A stretch of 64,000 bases of DNA from Planomonospora sp. ID82291 (lineage in GTDB: Bacteria > Actinomycetota > Actinomycetes > Streptosporangiales > Streptosporangiaceae), in contig NZ_JABTEX010000001.1 in the NCBI RefSeq assembly GCF_015711645.1, positions 1,178,001 through 1,242,000 of the forward strand, written 5' to 3'. Shown in pieces: positions 36,380 to 45,129 of the stretch. The stretch's first letter is position 1. The number at the start of each line of letters is the position of its first letter. The translations under genes and the position numbers were made by a program. Under the pieces are notes generated by a model. It was not told the origin of the DNA, searched no databases, and saw nothing but the letters and a program-made list of their open reading frames with translations.

Positions 36380-37290
36380 ACCTCGAACTGGCCCAGGTCT
36401 CCCGCTGGTACGGCAACGTGGTGGCGGTCAACGACGTCACCATGACCATCGGCCCCGGTGTCACCGGCCTGCTCGGCCCCAACGGCGCGGGCAAGTCCAC
36501 CCTGCTGCACATGATGGCCGGCTTCCTCGCCCCCTCGGGCGGGACCGTGACCCTCGACGGCACCACGGTCTGGCGCAACCACGAGATCTACCGCTCGATC
36601 GGCCTGGTCCCCGAGCGCGAGGCCGTCTACGGCTTCCTCACCGGCCGGCAGTTCGTGCTCTCCAGCGCCAGGCTCCACCGCCTGCCCGACCCGGAGGGCG
36701 CCGCGGGCAAGGCGCTGGCGCTGGTCGAGATGGAGGCCGCCGCCGACCGCAGGATCGAGACCTACTCCAAGGGTATGCGCCAGCGGGTGAAGGTCGCCGC
36801 GGCGCTGGTGCACGACCCGAAGGTGCTCCTGCTGGACGAGCCGTTCAACGGCATGGACCCGCGCCAGCGCATGCACCTGATGGACCTGGTCCGCTCCATG
36901 GGGGCCGAGGGCAGGACCATCCTGTTCAGCTCGCACATCCTGGAGGAGGTGGAGCGCGTCGCCCAGCACATCGAGGTCCTGGTCGCCGGCCGGCACGCCG
37001 CCTCCGGCGACTTCCGCGAGATCCGCCGCCGGATGACCGACCGGCCGCACCTGTTCCGGGTCCGCTCCAGCGACGACCGCCGCCTGGCCTCGGTCCTGAT
37101 CGCCGACGCCTCCGCCGGGTCCGTCTCCCTCACCGAGACGGGACTGGAGGTCCGCGCGGTGGACTTCCGGCGCTTCACCCGGCTGCTGCCCCGCCTGGCG
37201 CGGGACGCGGACGTGCGGCTCTGGCAGATCTCCCCCGCCGACGAAGACCTGGAGAGCGTCTTCTCCTACCTGATCAACAGGAGCAGCTGA
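36376..37290 (+). CDS. ABC transporter ATP-binding protein (second pair)
   Basis: The 304-residue ATPase has Walker A GPNGAGKST (34-42), signature YSKGMRQRVKVA, Walker B LLLDEPFNGMDPRQR and the H-switch LFSSHILEEVERV. It is a paralog of the first ATPase. It was probably followed at once by the permease now at 38653, but a TnpB element lies between. Its last codons hold AGGAG, which would have been the ribosome binding site of that permease. Confidence 0.93.
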   Translation: MNLELAQVSRWYGNVVAVNDVTMTIGPGVTGLLGPNGAGKSTLLHMMAGFLAPSGGTVTLDGTTVWRNHEIYRSIGLVPEREAVYGFLTGRQFVLSSARLHRLPDPEGAAGKALALVEMEAAADRRIETYSKGMRQRVKVAAALVHDPKVLLLDEPFNGMDPRQRMHLMDLVRSMGAEGRTILFSSHILEEVERVAQHIEVLVAGRHAASGDFREIRRRMTDRPHLFRVRSSDDRRLASVLIADASAGSVSLTETGLEVRAVDFRRFTRLLPRLARDADVRLWQISPADEDLESVFSYLINRSS

Positions 37291-37301
37291 CTTGACTTTC
37301 T

Positions 37302-37322
37302 CCCCACGGCTAAAGCCGGGGG
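37302..37322 (-). ncRNA. Right-end hairpin and probable 3' part of omega RNA
   Basis: CCCCACGGC-TAAA-GCCGGGGG (plus-strand reading) is the right-end hairpin and overlaps the tnpB stop. In characterised TnpB elements the guide omega RNA starts within the 3' part of tnpB, folds through this right-end hairpin, and takes its guide from the flanking DNA. The guide here would come from the last codons of the ATPase gene. The RNA 5' end, likely 100-200 bp inside tnpB, cannot be fixed. Confidence 0.45.
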
Positions 37323-38509
37323 ATTCCACCCCTCGCGGGTTGGGTTTCCTGCTTCACAGCCGACCGCACCCGGGAAGACCCGGGGTGTCTCACGTCAGCT
37401 CCACAGGCGGACACGGCAAGACCTGCCGCCAGGATGTTCTTCGCGGCGTTGACGTCCCGGTCATGCCGGGTGCCGCAACCCGGGCACGTCCAGTGCCGGG
37501 TGTTGAGCGAGAGCGCGGCAAGCAGGTGCCCGCACGCGCTGCACGTCTTGCTGGAGGGGTACCAGCGGTCGATCACGATCAGGTGGCGGCCGTACCGGGT
37601 CGTCTTGTACTCCAGCAGGCGGCGGAACTCGCCCCACCCGCAGTCGGAGATGGTCCGGGCCAGGGACCGGTTGCGGACCATGTTCTTCACGGCCAGGTCT
37701 TCGATCACGATCACGTCGTGGTCGCGGACCAGTCGCGTGCTGGTCTTGTGAAGGAAATCCCGGCGGGCGTCGCGGACCTTGCGATGTGCCCGTGCGATCT
37801 TGGCCCTGGCCTTGGCCCGGTTCGCGCTGCCGCGCTGTTTGCGGGCCATGCGCCGCTGGTAGCGGGCCAGGTTGCGGGCCTTGCGCTCCAGGTGACGCGG
37901 GTTGGCGATCTTCTCGCCGTCGCTGGTGACGGCGAAGTCCTTCACCCCGAGATCCACGCCGACCGCGGTCCCGGTCGCCGGGGTCTGCTCGGGGTCGGCC
38001 ACGTCCACGGCGAGGGAGACGTACCAGCGCCCGTCCGGGTCACGGGACACCGTCACGGTGGAGGGGGTGATCGTGGCCGGGTCCACGTCCGGCCACGACC
38101 ACACGAACTTCAGCGGTGTGTCCGTCTTCGCCAGCCACAGACGGCCATCGCGCCAACGGAACCCGCTGCGGGTGTATTCGGCGCTCTGACGACCGGTCCG
38201 GGACTTGAAGCGCGGGTAGCGGGCGCGGCCCTCGAAGAAGTTGACGAACGCCCGCTGCTGGGTGCGCAGCACCTGTTGCAGCGGAACCGAGGACACCTCG
38301 TTCAGCCAGGCGAACTCCTCGGTGCGTTTGAGCTGGGTGAGGAAGGCGTTGGCCTGCGGCACGTTCGTGGATTCCTGCTCGGCGTGCCAGCGGCGGTGCC
38401 GCCAGGCGAGGGTCTGGTTCCACACCACGCGCACGCAGCCGAACGTGCGGCTGAGCATCGCCGCCTGTTCGGGAGTCGGGTAGGCCCGACACTTGTACGC
38501 CGTTCTCAC
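37310..38509 (-). CDS. tnpB: TnpB RNA-guided endonuclease (IS605 OrfB)
   Basis: The 399-residue product has the helix-turn-helix-like N-terminal AYPTPEQAAMLSRTFGCVRV VWNQ segment, the RuvC catalytic triad VGVDLGVKD (Asp186), VIEDLAVKNM (Glu270) and RDVNAAKNI (Asp352), and the zinc finger CSACG / CPGCG (Cys323, 326, 342, 345). All catalytic residues are present and the frame is intact, so it may be active. TnpB uses an omega RNA to cut DNA next to its target motif and so retains the element. I take the GTG at 38509 (MRTAYKCRAYPT); a TTG lies two codons earlier. Confidence 0.93.
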   Translation of the reverse strand: MRTAYKCRAYPTPEQAAMLSRTFGCVRVVWNQTLAWRHRRWHAEQESTNVPQANAFLTQLKRTEEFAWLNEVSSVPLQQVLRTQQRAFVNFFEGRARYPRFKSRTGRQSAEYTRSGFRWRDGRLWLAKTDTPLKFVWSWPDVDPATITPSTVTVSRDPDGRWYVSLAVDVADPEQTPATGTAVGVDLGVKDFAVTSDGEKIANPRHLERKARNLARYQRRMARKQRGSANRAKARAKIARAHRKVRDARRDFLHKTSTRLVRDHDVIVIEDLAVKNMVRNRSLARTISDCGWGEFRRLLEYKTTRYGRHLIVIDRWYPSSKTCSACGHLLAALSLNTRHWTCPGCGTRHDRDVNAAKNILAAGLAVSACGADVRHPGSSRVRSAVKQETQPARGGIPRL

Positions 38510-38610
38510 ACCCAAGATCTTAGCAGGAGCCGGTGTTCCTGCTTAATGTCATTCCGTCTTGGCGGCGGCCTGACGTTCCCGATGCCGCTACGCGGCCGGT
38601 TCGCTTTTCT

Positions 38611-38631
38611 CCCCGGGGCTGAAACCCGGGG
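38611..38631. repeat. Left-end hairpin of the TnpB element
   Basis: CCCCGGG-GCTGAAA-CCCGGGG lies near the tnpB 5' side and copies the pattern of the right end, in the same orientation. The strip after it, GCGAAAGGAAATTCG, now gives the ribosome binding site of the downstream permease. Confidence 0.7.
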
Positions 38632-38652
38632 TTTCCCGCGAAAGGAAATTCG

Positions 38653-39369
38653 ATGAACGGCGTCATCGCCGAGATCTCCTACCGGGCGCTGCTCGGCCGC
38701 CGCCGGGTCTGGCTGCTCGTCCTGCTGCCCGTAGTGCTGCTCGCCCTGGCCGTCCTGCTGCGCGTGGTCGACGCCGGCGGCGAGCGGGCCGCGGTCATGC
38801 TCCTGCAGACCTTCGCCGTCGGCACCATGCTGCCGCTGCTGGGACTGATCGCGGGCACCGGCGTGATCGCCCCGGAGATCGAGGACGGGACGGTCGTCCA
38901 CCTGCTGGCCAAGCCGATCTCCCGGCCGGTGATCGCGCAGACCAAGTTCCTGGTCGCCGCCTCGATCGTCGCCGTCTTCGCCTCCGTGCCGACCTTCGCC
39001 GCCGCCTACCTGCTGGTCGGGCTGGAGTCCGGGGTGGCGTCGGGCTTCGCGCTGGGCGCCCTGATCGGGGGCCTCGCCTACGCGGCGGTCTTCATGCTGC
39101 TGGGCACGGTCACCCGGCACGCCGTCACGATCGGCATCGCCTACGCGGTGATCTGGGAGGGCGTGGTGGGCAACTTCGTTCCCGGCGCCCGCCGGTTCTC
39201 CATCCAGCAGTGGGCCCAGACGGTCGCCGACCAGGTCTCGTCGTCCGCCTTCCTCCGCACCGAGATCACGCTCGGCTTCGCCGTACCGGCCCTGCTGCTC
39301 GTCACGGTCGGGGCCGTCGTCTGGGCGGGCCGGCGCCTGCGGAGCTTCTCGCTCACCGGCGACGAGTGA
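38653..39369 (+). CDS. ABC-2 type permease (second pair)
   Basis: The 238-residue protein has about six membrane segments starting with VWLLVLLPVVLLALAVLLRV and a conserved cytosolic GVIAPEIEDGTVVHLLAKPI SR motif typical of ABC-2 permeases. It is the partner of the ATPase at 36376-37290, from which the TnpB element now separates it. The element supplies AAAGGAAA 8 bp before its ATG, so translation can still occur; cotranscription across the element is uncertain. Confidence 0.9.
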   Translation: MNGVIAEISYRALLGRRRVWLLVLLPVVLLALAVLLRVVDAGGERAAVMLLQTFAVGTMLPLLGLIAGTGVIAPEIEDGTVVHLLAKPISRPVIAQTKFLVAASIVAVFASVPTFAAAYLLVGLESGVASGFALGALIGGLAYAAVFMLLGTVTRHAVTIGIAYAVIWEGVVGNFVPGARRFSIQQWAQTVADQVSSSAFLRTEITLGFAVPALLLVTVGAVVWAGRRLRSFSLTGDE

Positions 39370-39385
39370 GCCCCGCGCCCTCCCC

Positions 39386-39418
39386 GGCCGGCCCGCCGCC
39401 CGGGGAGGGCGGCCGGCC
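39386..39418. terminator. Terminator of the ABC operon
   Basis: GGCCGGCCCGCCGCCC / GGGCGGCCGGCC with a GGGGA loop forms a long stem with a 4-nt bulge, 16 bp past the permease stop, with GTTTGGTT following. It separates the operon from the histidine kinase gene. Confidence 0.8.
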
Positions 39419-39440
39419 CGGGTTTGGTTAGCATGCGCAG

Positions 39441-40643
39441 ATGCGCGCGACGATGGCGGCACTGGCGGGCAGGACGAACCCCCACGCGGTGGACGCGGTG
39501 CTCGCCGTCGCGCTCACCGCGTTCACCCTGGTGTGGCAGGCGAACGACCGCAGCGGCGGGTGGCGGGAGCCGGACGCGGTCTCGGCCGCGCTGACCTGCG
39601 CGGCCAACCTCCCCGTCGCCGTGCGCCGGCGGACCCCGCTGCTCGTGGTCCTCGTCTGCGCCGCCGCCTCGGCGGTCCACCACGCGCTGGGCTACCAGCC
39701 CAGCGCGAACAACTTCTCCTGCCTGTTCGCCCTCTACACCGTCGCCGTCCAGCGCCCGCTGCCGGCCATCCTCGCCGGGGCGGGCCTGGCGACGGCGCTG
39801 TGGTGGTGGGCCGCGGTCATGGCCTCAGGCGGCGCGGTGCTGCTCAACACCGCCCAGGGCCTGGCCTTCACCGTGGCCACCTGCGCGTTCGGGCTGGGCA
39901 ACCGCAGGCTCGCCGACCGCAACCGGCGCCTGGCCGAGCTGACCGAGCAGCTCCGGCAGGAGCAGGAGGACCGCGAGCGGCGGGCGGTCACCCGGGAGCG
40001 GGTGCGGATCGCCCGTGAACTGCACGACATCGTGGCCCACCACATCTCGGTGATGTCGGTGCAGGCCGGGCTCGGCGCCTACGTCGTGGACTCCGACCCC
40101 CGGACGGCCCGGGAGACGCTGACCACGATCGCCGACACCGGCCGCGAGGCCATGGCGGAACTGCGCCGGCTGCTGTCGCTGCTCCGCCTCGACGGGGACG
40201 GCGACGGCGCCGAGGAGACGTACGCCTTCACGCCCGGAGTCGAGCGGCTGGGCCCGCTCGTCGAGCGACTGGGGACCGCCGGCGTGCCGGTGGAGATGCG
40301 GATCACCGGCACGCCGCAGCCCCTGCCGCCGGGACTGGATCTGTGCGTCTACCGGATCGTCCAGGAATGCCTCACCAACGTGCTCAAGCACGCCGGTCCC
40401 GCACGCGCCGAGGTGACCCTGGCCTACCGCGCGGACGAGCTGACGGTGCGCGTCGCCGACGACGGCCGCCCGGCCGCCCGGCCCGGCGCGCCCCGCGGGC
40501 ACGGTCTGATCGGCATGGCCGAACGCGTCAGGCTGTACCGGGGGACCATCGGCCACGGTCCCCGGCCCGGCGGCGGCTTCGAGGTCGTGGCGGCGTTCCC
40601 GCTGACGCCGCTCCCCGAGGAAGAGCGCTCCGCGGCCCCGTGA
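39441..40643 (+). CDS. Sensor histidine kinase, NarL/HisKA_3 type
   Basis: The 400-residue protein has four or more N-terminal membrane segments (residues 15-150), a coiled linker (RRLAELTEQLRQEQEDRERR), the dimerisation helix RIARELHDIVAHHISVM with phospho-acceptor His195, and an HATPase_c domain with the N-box ECLTNVLKHAG and the G-box ADDGRPAARPGAPRGHGLIG MAERV. It is of the actinobacterial class that normally pairs with a LuxR-type response regulator; none is encoded next to it. The signal is unknown. Confidence 0.92.
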   Translation: MRATMAALAGRTNPHAVDAVLAVALTAFTLVWQANDRSGGWREPDAVSAALTCAANLPVAVRRRTPLLVVLVCAAASAVHHALGYQPSANNFSCLFALYTVAVQRPLPAILAGAGLATALWWWAAVMASGGAVLLNTAQGLAFTVATCAFGLGNRRLADRNRRLAELTEQLRQEQEDRERRAVTRERVRIARELHDIVAHHISVMSVQAGLGAYVVDSDPRTARETLTTIADTGREAMAELRRLLSLLRLDGDGDGAEETYAFTPGVERLGPLVERLGTAGVPVEMRITGTPQPLPPGLDLCVYRIVQECLTNVLKHAGPARAEVTLAYRADELTVRVADDGRPAARPGAPRGHGLIGMAERVRLYRGTIGHGPRPGGGFEVVAAFPLTPLPEEERSAAP

Positions 40644-40739
40644 CGCCCGTCCGCGCATCCCGCGACGGCGGTCGGCGGTCGGCCGTAGCGCTCCGGAGGC
40701 TCGCCCCCCCGGATCGTGCACGGGGTACGGCGCGCAGGG

Positions 40740-40807
40740 AACGCGTACGGCCCGCGCACCGGGCGCGGGTCCCGGACAACGCGTACGGCCCGCGCACCGG
40801 GCGCGGG
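40740..40807. repeat. Two tandem hairpins, 38-bp period
   Basis: A 30-bp unit beginning AACGCGTACGGCCCGCG and ending CCGGGCGCGGG occurs at 40740-40769 and again at 40778-40807. Each unit folds as CCCGCGC-ACCG-GGCGCGGG. They stand between the convergent histidine kinase and secreted-protein genes and probably form a double terminator. Confidence 0.85.
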
Positions 40808-40872
40808 CCGCAGGGGACGTATCCGCCGCACCGCGCTTCGCGCGGACGGGGGCGGGGGCGGGGAGCAGGCGG

Positions 40873-41406
40873 TCAGGCCGGGAAGTCCTTCGGGTTGACG
40901 CCGCTGGTGCGGGCGTTGCCGCCCTTGACCGGGTTGAGGGTGAGCGTCCAGATGGTGGCGCTGGAGGAGGTCGTGGTGAACCTCAGCCGGTCGTCGAACT
41001 TCTGGTAGGAGGCGCCCCGGGCGAACCGGCCCTTGGAGACGCTGAACCGGTAGCCGCTGGTGAAGAAGATCCGGTAGGTGCCGTCACGGACGTCGTTGAC
41101 CTTCGCGGTCGACCGGGCCCGGACGTAGACGCTGATCGCCTTGCTCTTCCCGCGGACGAGGGTGACGACCGCGTCCCTGGACGTGCCGTTCTTGACCTTC
41201 AGGACGCCCTGACCACCGCTGATGCGGTCGTAGAGGATCCTGCCGTTGCGCGGCCGTGCCGCCGCCGTCGTCGCCGTCCCGGCCGACTCGGACCAGGAGA
41301 CCGTCGCGGTCGTGGAAGGCGTGGCGGCACCGGCGGGCGCGGCGGTGAAACCGGTCAGAAGGGCGGAGGCAAGGACCACTCCGGCGAGGGGACGTAGAGA
41401 GACCAT
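40873..41406 (-). CDS. Small secreted protein of unknown function
   Basis: The 177-residue product has a Sec signal peptide (MVSLRPLAGVVLASALLTGF then TAAPAGAATP, cleavage near AGA-AT). The mature 148 residues are rich in Ser, Thr, Lys and Arg (ILYDRISGGQGVLKVKNGTS, VTLVRGKSKAISVYVRARST, YRIFFTSGYRFSVSKGRF) and look beta-rich, without cysteines. It resembles a widespread secreted family of unknown role in filamentous actinobacteria. I do not recognise a catalytic motif. It stands alone upstream of glmM. Confidence 0.75.
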   Translation of the reverse strand: MVSLRPLAGVVLASALLTGFTAAPAGAATPSTTATVSWSESAGTATTAAARPRNGRILYDRISGGQGVLKVKNGTSRDAVVTLVRGKSKAISVYVRARSTAKVNDVRDGTYRIFFTSGYRFSVSKGRFARGASYQKFDDRLRFTTTSSSATIWTLTLNPVKGGNARTSGVNPKDFPA

Positions 41407-41532
41407 GGCGACAAATATGTCGAACCAGCGGTCGGCCCGTCAACGCGGCCCCGTCTCCCGGGAACGTTCCGGAGCCCTTCCGCCGGAGCGGGACCGGCCC
41501 CCCGCGAAGGGCGCCGGTCCTGCTCACGGGGG

Positions 41533-42900
41533 TCACCCGCAGGCCGTACGGACGACGTCCGCCAGGCGGTCCGCCAGGTGCTCGGCCTGTTCCGCCGAGG
41601 CCGCCTCGACCATGACCCGGATCATCGGCTCGGTGCCGCTCGGCCGGATCAGCACCCGGCCGGTCTCGCCGAGCTCCGCCTCCGCCGCCGCCACCGCCGC
41701 GGTCAGCTCCGGCACCGAGGCCTTCGCGCGGTCCACGCCCTTGACGTTGACCAGCACCTGCGGGAGCCGGGTCATCACCGAGGCCAGCTCCGCCAGCGGC
41801 CTGCCCTCGCGGACCACGGCCGACAGCAGGTGCAGCGAGGTCAGCAGCCCGTCCCCGGTGGTGGCGTGGTCGAGCATGATCACATGCCCGGACTGCTCGC
41901 CGCCGAGGGTGTAGCCGCCCTCCCGCATGGCCTCCAGGACGTAGCGGTCGCCGACCGCGGTCTCGATCACGTCGATCCCGGCGTTCCGCATCGCCAGTTT
42001 GAAGCCCAGGTTGGACATGACCGTGGCGACGACGGTGTCACCCGCCAGCCGGCCCTCGGCGTGCATGGCCACGGCCAGCACGGCCATGATCTGGTCGCCG
42101 TCGACCACCTCTCCGGTGTGCGCCACCGCCAGGCAGCGGTCGGCGTCGCCGTCGTAGGCGATCCCGACGTCCGCGCCGCGGGAGACCACGATCTGCCGGA
42201 GCTTGTCCAGGTGGGTGGAGCCGACCCCGGAGTTGATGTTCAGCCCGTCGGGGCGGGCGCCGATGGTCTCGACCTTCGCCCCGGCCCGGATGAGCGCCTC
42301 GGGGGCCACCACGTGGGCGGCGCCGTGGGCGCAGTCGAGGACGACGTTCAGGCCGTCGAGCCGGCCGGGCAGGGTGGACAGCACGTGGGAGACGTAACGG
42401 TCGGCCTCGCCGTACGCCTCGCGCACGCGGCCGACCGCGGCGCCGACGGGGCGGTCCCACTGCTCGCCGAGGCGCTGCTCGATCTCGGTCTCCACCGCGT
42501 CGGGCAGCTTGAAGCCGCCGCGGGTGAGGAACTTGATCCCGTTGTCCGGGGCGGGGTTGTGGGAGGCGGAGATCATCACGCCCATGTCGGCTCCGAGAGC
42601 CGTGGTCAGGTACGCGACCGCCGGGGTGGGCAGCACGCCGAGCCGGAGGACGTCCACGCCCGCCGACGCGAGACCGGCGACCACCGCCGCCTCCAGGAAT
42701 TCTCCTGAGGCGCGGGGATCGCGGCCCACGACGGCGATCGGGCGGCCCGGTGAGGAACCGGGCCGCCCGTCGGCGGCGCTGAACGCCCCGGCGTCGCCGA
42801 GGACATGAGCTGCGGCCACGGACAGGTCCATGGCGAGCTCGGCCGTGAGGTCGCGACCCGCGACCCCACGTACCCCGTCGGTGCCGAAAAGGCGCCCCAA
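41533..42900 (-). CDS. glmM: Phosphoglucosamine mutase
   Basis: GlmM turns GlcN-6-phosphate into GlcN-1-phosphate for UDP-GlcNAc. The 455-residue product begins [20 protein letters not shown], has the phosphoserine loop [15 protein letters not shown] (Ser near 113), the metal motif DGDADR, the sugar-binding GGEQSGH and the C-terminal [12 protein letters not shown]. The TTG at 42900 starts the family sequence and lies one base after the rpsI stop (TAAG-TTG), so translation is coupled. glmS is not next to it here. Confidence 0.95.
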   Translation of the reverse strand: MGRLFGTDGVRGVAGRDLTAELAMDLSVAAAHVLGDAGAFSAADGRPGSSPGRPIAVVGRDPRASGEFLEAAVVAGLASAGVDVLRLGVLPTPAVAYLTTALGADMGVMISASHNPAPDNGIKFLTRGGFKLPDAVETEIEQRLGEQWDRPVGAAVGRVREAYGEADRYVSHVLSTLPGRLDGLNVVLDCAHGAAHVVAPEALIRAGAKVETIGARPDGLNINSGVGSTHLDKLRQIVVSRGADVGIAYDGDADRCLAVAHTGEVVDGDQIMAVLAVAMHAEGRLAGDTVVATVMSNLGFKLAMRNAGIDVIETAVGDRYVLEAMREGGYTLGGEQSGHVIMLDHATTGDGLLTSLHLLSAVVREGRPLAELASVMTRLPQVLVNVKGVDRAKASVPELTAAVAAAEAELGETGRVLIRPSGTEPMIRVMVEAASAEQAEHLADRLADVVRTACG

Positions 42901-42901
42901 C

Positions 42902-43426
42902 TTAACGCTTGCTGTACTGGGGGGCCTTACGGGCCTTCTTGAGACCGTACTTCTTGCGCTCGGTGGCGCGGGCGTCACGGGTCAGGAAGCCGGCCTTCTT
43001 CAGCGGCGCGCGGTTGACCTCGACGTCCAGGACGGCCAGCGCACGGGACAGGCCCATGCGCAGGGCGCCGGCCTGGCCGGTGACGCCGCCGCCGTCGATG
43101 CGGGCGATGACGTCGAACTGGTCCTCGGCGCCGAGCGTCACGAAGGGCTCGTTGACGATCTGCTGGTGGACCTTGTTCGGGAAGTAGACGTCAAGCGGGC
43201 GACCGTTGATCGTCCACTTGCCGGTGCCCGGCACGATGCGCACGCGGGCGACGGCCTCCTTGCGGCGGCCGGTGCCGTACGAGTTGCCCACGGTGATGGG
43301 CTTGCGCACGGCCTCGCCGCCGGCGGCGGCGGAGGACTCGCTGGTGTACTCGGAGGGGAACTCCTCCGCGTTGTAGTCGTCCAGCTCGCCCTCGACGGGC
43401 GTCTCGACACCGGTGGGCTCAGCCAC
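42902..43426 (-). CDS. rpsI: 30S ribosomal protein S9
   Basis: uS9 has its C-terminal tail in the ribosomal P site. The 174-residue product has an acidic N-terminal extension of about 45 residues ([20 protein letters not shown]) common in actinobacteria, then [20 protein letters not shown] and the tail APQYSKR. GTG start with GGAG upstream. It lies 71 bp downstream of rplM with a small hairpin in the gap. Confidence 0.97.
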   Translation of the reverse strand: MAEPTGVETPVEGELDDYNAEEFPSEYTSESSAAAGGEAVRKPITVGNSYGTGRRKEAVARVRIVPGTGKWTINGRPLDVYFPNKVHQQIVNEPFVTLGAEDQFDVIARIDGGGVTGQAGALRMGLSRALAVLDVEVNRAPLKKAGFLTRDARATERKKYGLKKARKAPQYSKR

Positions 43427-43451
43427 GGTTCTCCTCAAACTTTCCTACTCG

Positions 43452-43472
43452 GCGCCGGCCGTCGGCCGGCGC
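43452..43472. terminator. Hairpin between rplM and rpsI
   Basis: GCGCCGGCC-GTC-GGCCGGCGC is a perfect 9-bp stem in the 71-bp gap, one of a series of such hairpins at ribosomal gene junctions in this window. It may attenuate or mark an mRNA processing site. Confidence 0.5.
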
Positions 43473-43497
43473 TGCTGCGGATGGGCAGCTCGTACGA

Positions 43498-43941
43498 CTA
43501 CTGGGCGATCTGGGTGAGCTCGAACGGCACCGGCTGCTGAGCCTGGTGCGGGTGCTCGGAGCCGGCGTAGACCTTGAGCTTCTTGATCATCTTCCGGCCG
43601 AGGGCGTTCTTGGGCAGCATGCCCTTCACGGCCTTCTCAACGGCGCGGTCGGGACGCTTGTCCATGAGCTCGGCGTAGGTCACGGAACGCAGACCGCCGG
43701 GGTAGCCCGAGTGACGGTAAGCCTTCTTCTGCTCCAGCTTGTTGCCGGTCAGCGCGATCTTGTCGGCGTTGATGACGATGACGAAGTCGCCGGTGTCGAC
43801 GTGGTTCGCGAAGATCGGCTTGTGCTTACCGCGAAGCAGGATCGCGACGTGGCTGGCCAGCCGGCCGAGCACGATGTCGGTGGCGTCGATGACATACCAC
43901 TGACGCTCGACTTCAGCAGGCTTGGGTGTGTACGTGCGCAC
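43498..43941 (-). CDS. rplM: 50S ribosomal protein L13
   Basis: uL13 is an early assembly protein of the large subunit. The 147-residue product has [54 protein letters not shown] and [20 protein letters not shown]. The GTG at 43941 has AAAGAAGG upstream. It heads the rplM-rpsI-glmM transcript from the promoter at 44117-44146. Confidence 0.97.
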   Translation of the reverse strand: MRTYTPKPAEVERQWYVIDATDIVLGRLASHVAILLRGKHKPIFANHVDTGDFVIVINADKIALTGNKLEQKKAYRHSGYPGGLRSVTYAELMDKRPDRAVEKAVKGMLPKNALGRKMIKKLKVYAGSEHPHQAQQPVPFELTQIAQ

Positions 43942-44308
43942 GGTCGTATGCCTTCTTTGATCGCATCTCGGCGCTGTCGGAGGCGACAGCGACATGGTCG
44001 GTAGGTGCGGGCGCACGACAGCCCGGACCTTCCGTCTCCCTAGATGCGAGGAGATGACGCCGGACGCGCCGCGTATCGGTCTGCAGAGGAGACCGATTCG
44101 CACACAACGAATATGCAGAATACAGGCCTGGAGGAGAGAGGGTCAAAACGACACCGCCCCGGACCGGCCTTCCCGGCCAGTCTACCGTGCGGGGGGAGGG
44201 CGGGACGGCCGTCCGGCCGACACCGGGCGGCGCCCGGCCGAACGTTTGCAACTCGTTCCCGACATTCCCTTCTTCACCTATCTCAACATCTCTATCGTTG
44301 ATAGCCGT
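43942..44308. other. Divergent promoter region rplM / CAP protein
   Basis: This 367-bp gap holds no gene. It has the rplM promoter (44117-44146) and a leader of about 170 nt before rplM. The right end carries the CAP gene leader with a small dyad CTATC-GTT-GATAG (44292-44304) directly before the start codon. Confidence 0.65.
44117..44146 (-). promoter_or_regulatory. rplM-rpsI-glmM promoter
   Basis: On the minus strand TTGACC, an 18-bp spacer and TATTCT form a near-consensus sigma-70 (HrdB) promoter about 175 bp before the rplM start. Confidence 0.8.
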
Positions 44309-45094
44309 ATGTGGCAGTCCCCTTACCCCGGGCATACCCAGCGGGCCGCCTTGCGCCGCGCCGGGTTGTTCGCCTGCCTCGCCGCCGTCCTGTTCCTCGG
44401 GTTCCTCCTCGGCCGGGAAAGCCGCCACGAGGAGGCCCCCGGCCACGTCTACCTGAACGAGGCGGGCCCCGCCGAGCCCTCGTCCGCCCTCACGACCGAG
44501 CCGGGCGACTCGCCCGACGAGCGCGTCCCGCTGCACCGGGTCACGCGTCCCGCCCCCGCCGCCTCCCCCTCCGCCTCCCGGCAGCGGCGTCCCCTCCCGC
44601 GCGCCTCCGACGGCCCGCGCAACGTCATCGACGGCTCCACCCACGACGACCCCGGCTACGTCCTGCGCGGAGACGGCGGCGGGGATGACGGCGGCCACGG
44701 CGTGGCCACGGCGCTGAGCGCGATGGAGGGCGAGGTCGTCCGGCTCACCAACATCGAGCGCCGCCGGGCCGGCTGCGCTCCCCTGCGGATCGACAGGCGG
44801 CTGGCCCGGTCGGCGCGGGCGCACTCCTCGGAGATGGCGCTGAGCGACGCCTTCTCGCACGACTCCCCGGACGGCGGCTCCCCCTGGGACCGCATGGAGG
44901 CCGCCGGCTACCGCGACGGGGGCGCCGAGAACATCGGCCGCGGCTACGCCTCCGCACAGGAGGCGGTGCGCGGCTGGATGGCGAACCCCGGCCACCGGCG
45001 CAACATCCTCAACTGCGCGCTGGCGGCCACCGGCGTCGGGGTCGTGGAAGGGCCCGGCGGTCCCTGGTGGACCCAGGACTTCGGGTATTCATGA
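44309..45094 (+). CDS. Secreted CAP/SCP-domain protein
   Basis: The 261-residue protein has an N-terminal membrane segment or uncleaved signal (LRRAGLFACLAAVLFLGFLL, residues 15-34), a low-complexity linker rich in Pro, Ser and Arg to about residue 130, and a CAP (cysteine-rich secretory/PR-1) domain: VRLTNIERRRAGCAPLRIDR, HSSEMALSDAFSHDSPDG, AGYRDGGAENIGRGYASA, WMANPGHRRNILNCALAATG and WTQDFGY. The four CAP-site residues (two His, two Glu) are present. It lies 35 bp before two membrane-protein genes on the same strand. Confidence 0.9.
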   Translation: MWQSPYPGHTQRAALRRAGLFACLAAVLFLGFLLGRESRHEEAPGHVYLNEAGPAEPSSALTTEPGDSPDERVPLHRVTRPAPAASPSASRQRRPLPRASDGPRNVIDGSTHDDPGYVLRGDGGGDDGGHGVATALSAMEGEVVRLTNIERRRAGCAPLRIDRRLARSARAHSSEMALSDAFSHDSPDGGSPWDRMEAAGYRDGGAENIGRGYASAQEAVRGWMANPGHRRNILNCALAATGVGVVEGPGGPWWTQDFGYS

Positions 45095-45129
45095 ACTGAT
45101 CCGCCCTGATACGGAGTTAATCTCAGCGC

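Larger units (their letters stand above)
37291..38652 (-). mobile_element. IS200/IS605-type element carrying only tnpB
   Basis: The 1.36-kb insertion splits the ABC operon between the second ATPase and the second permease. It contains tnpB but no Y1 transposase tnpA. Both ends carry a similar direct repeat with a hairpin: TTTCTCCCC(A)CGGCTAAAGCCGG near 37298 and TTTTCTCCCCGGGGCTGAAA near 38605, as expected for the subterminal hairpins of this single-strand transposing class. Exact ends are inferred: the left end probably meets the permease ATG (TTCAT on the element's strand), the right end lies near 37291-37296. Confidence 0.8.

Noticed and set aside
37310-38509. Miniature Cas12f-type CRISPR effector
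   Set aside because: The size and RuvC/zinc layout match TnpB equally or better, there is no CRISPR array or cas gene, and the ends have IS605-type hairpins.
44311-44688. Overlapping 125-codon frame inside the CAP gene
   Set aside because: Arg/Pro-rich shadow in another frame; the CAP frame has the signal segment and the domain.
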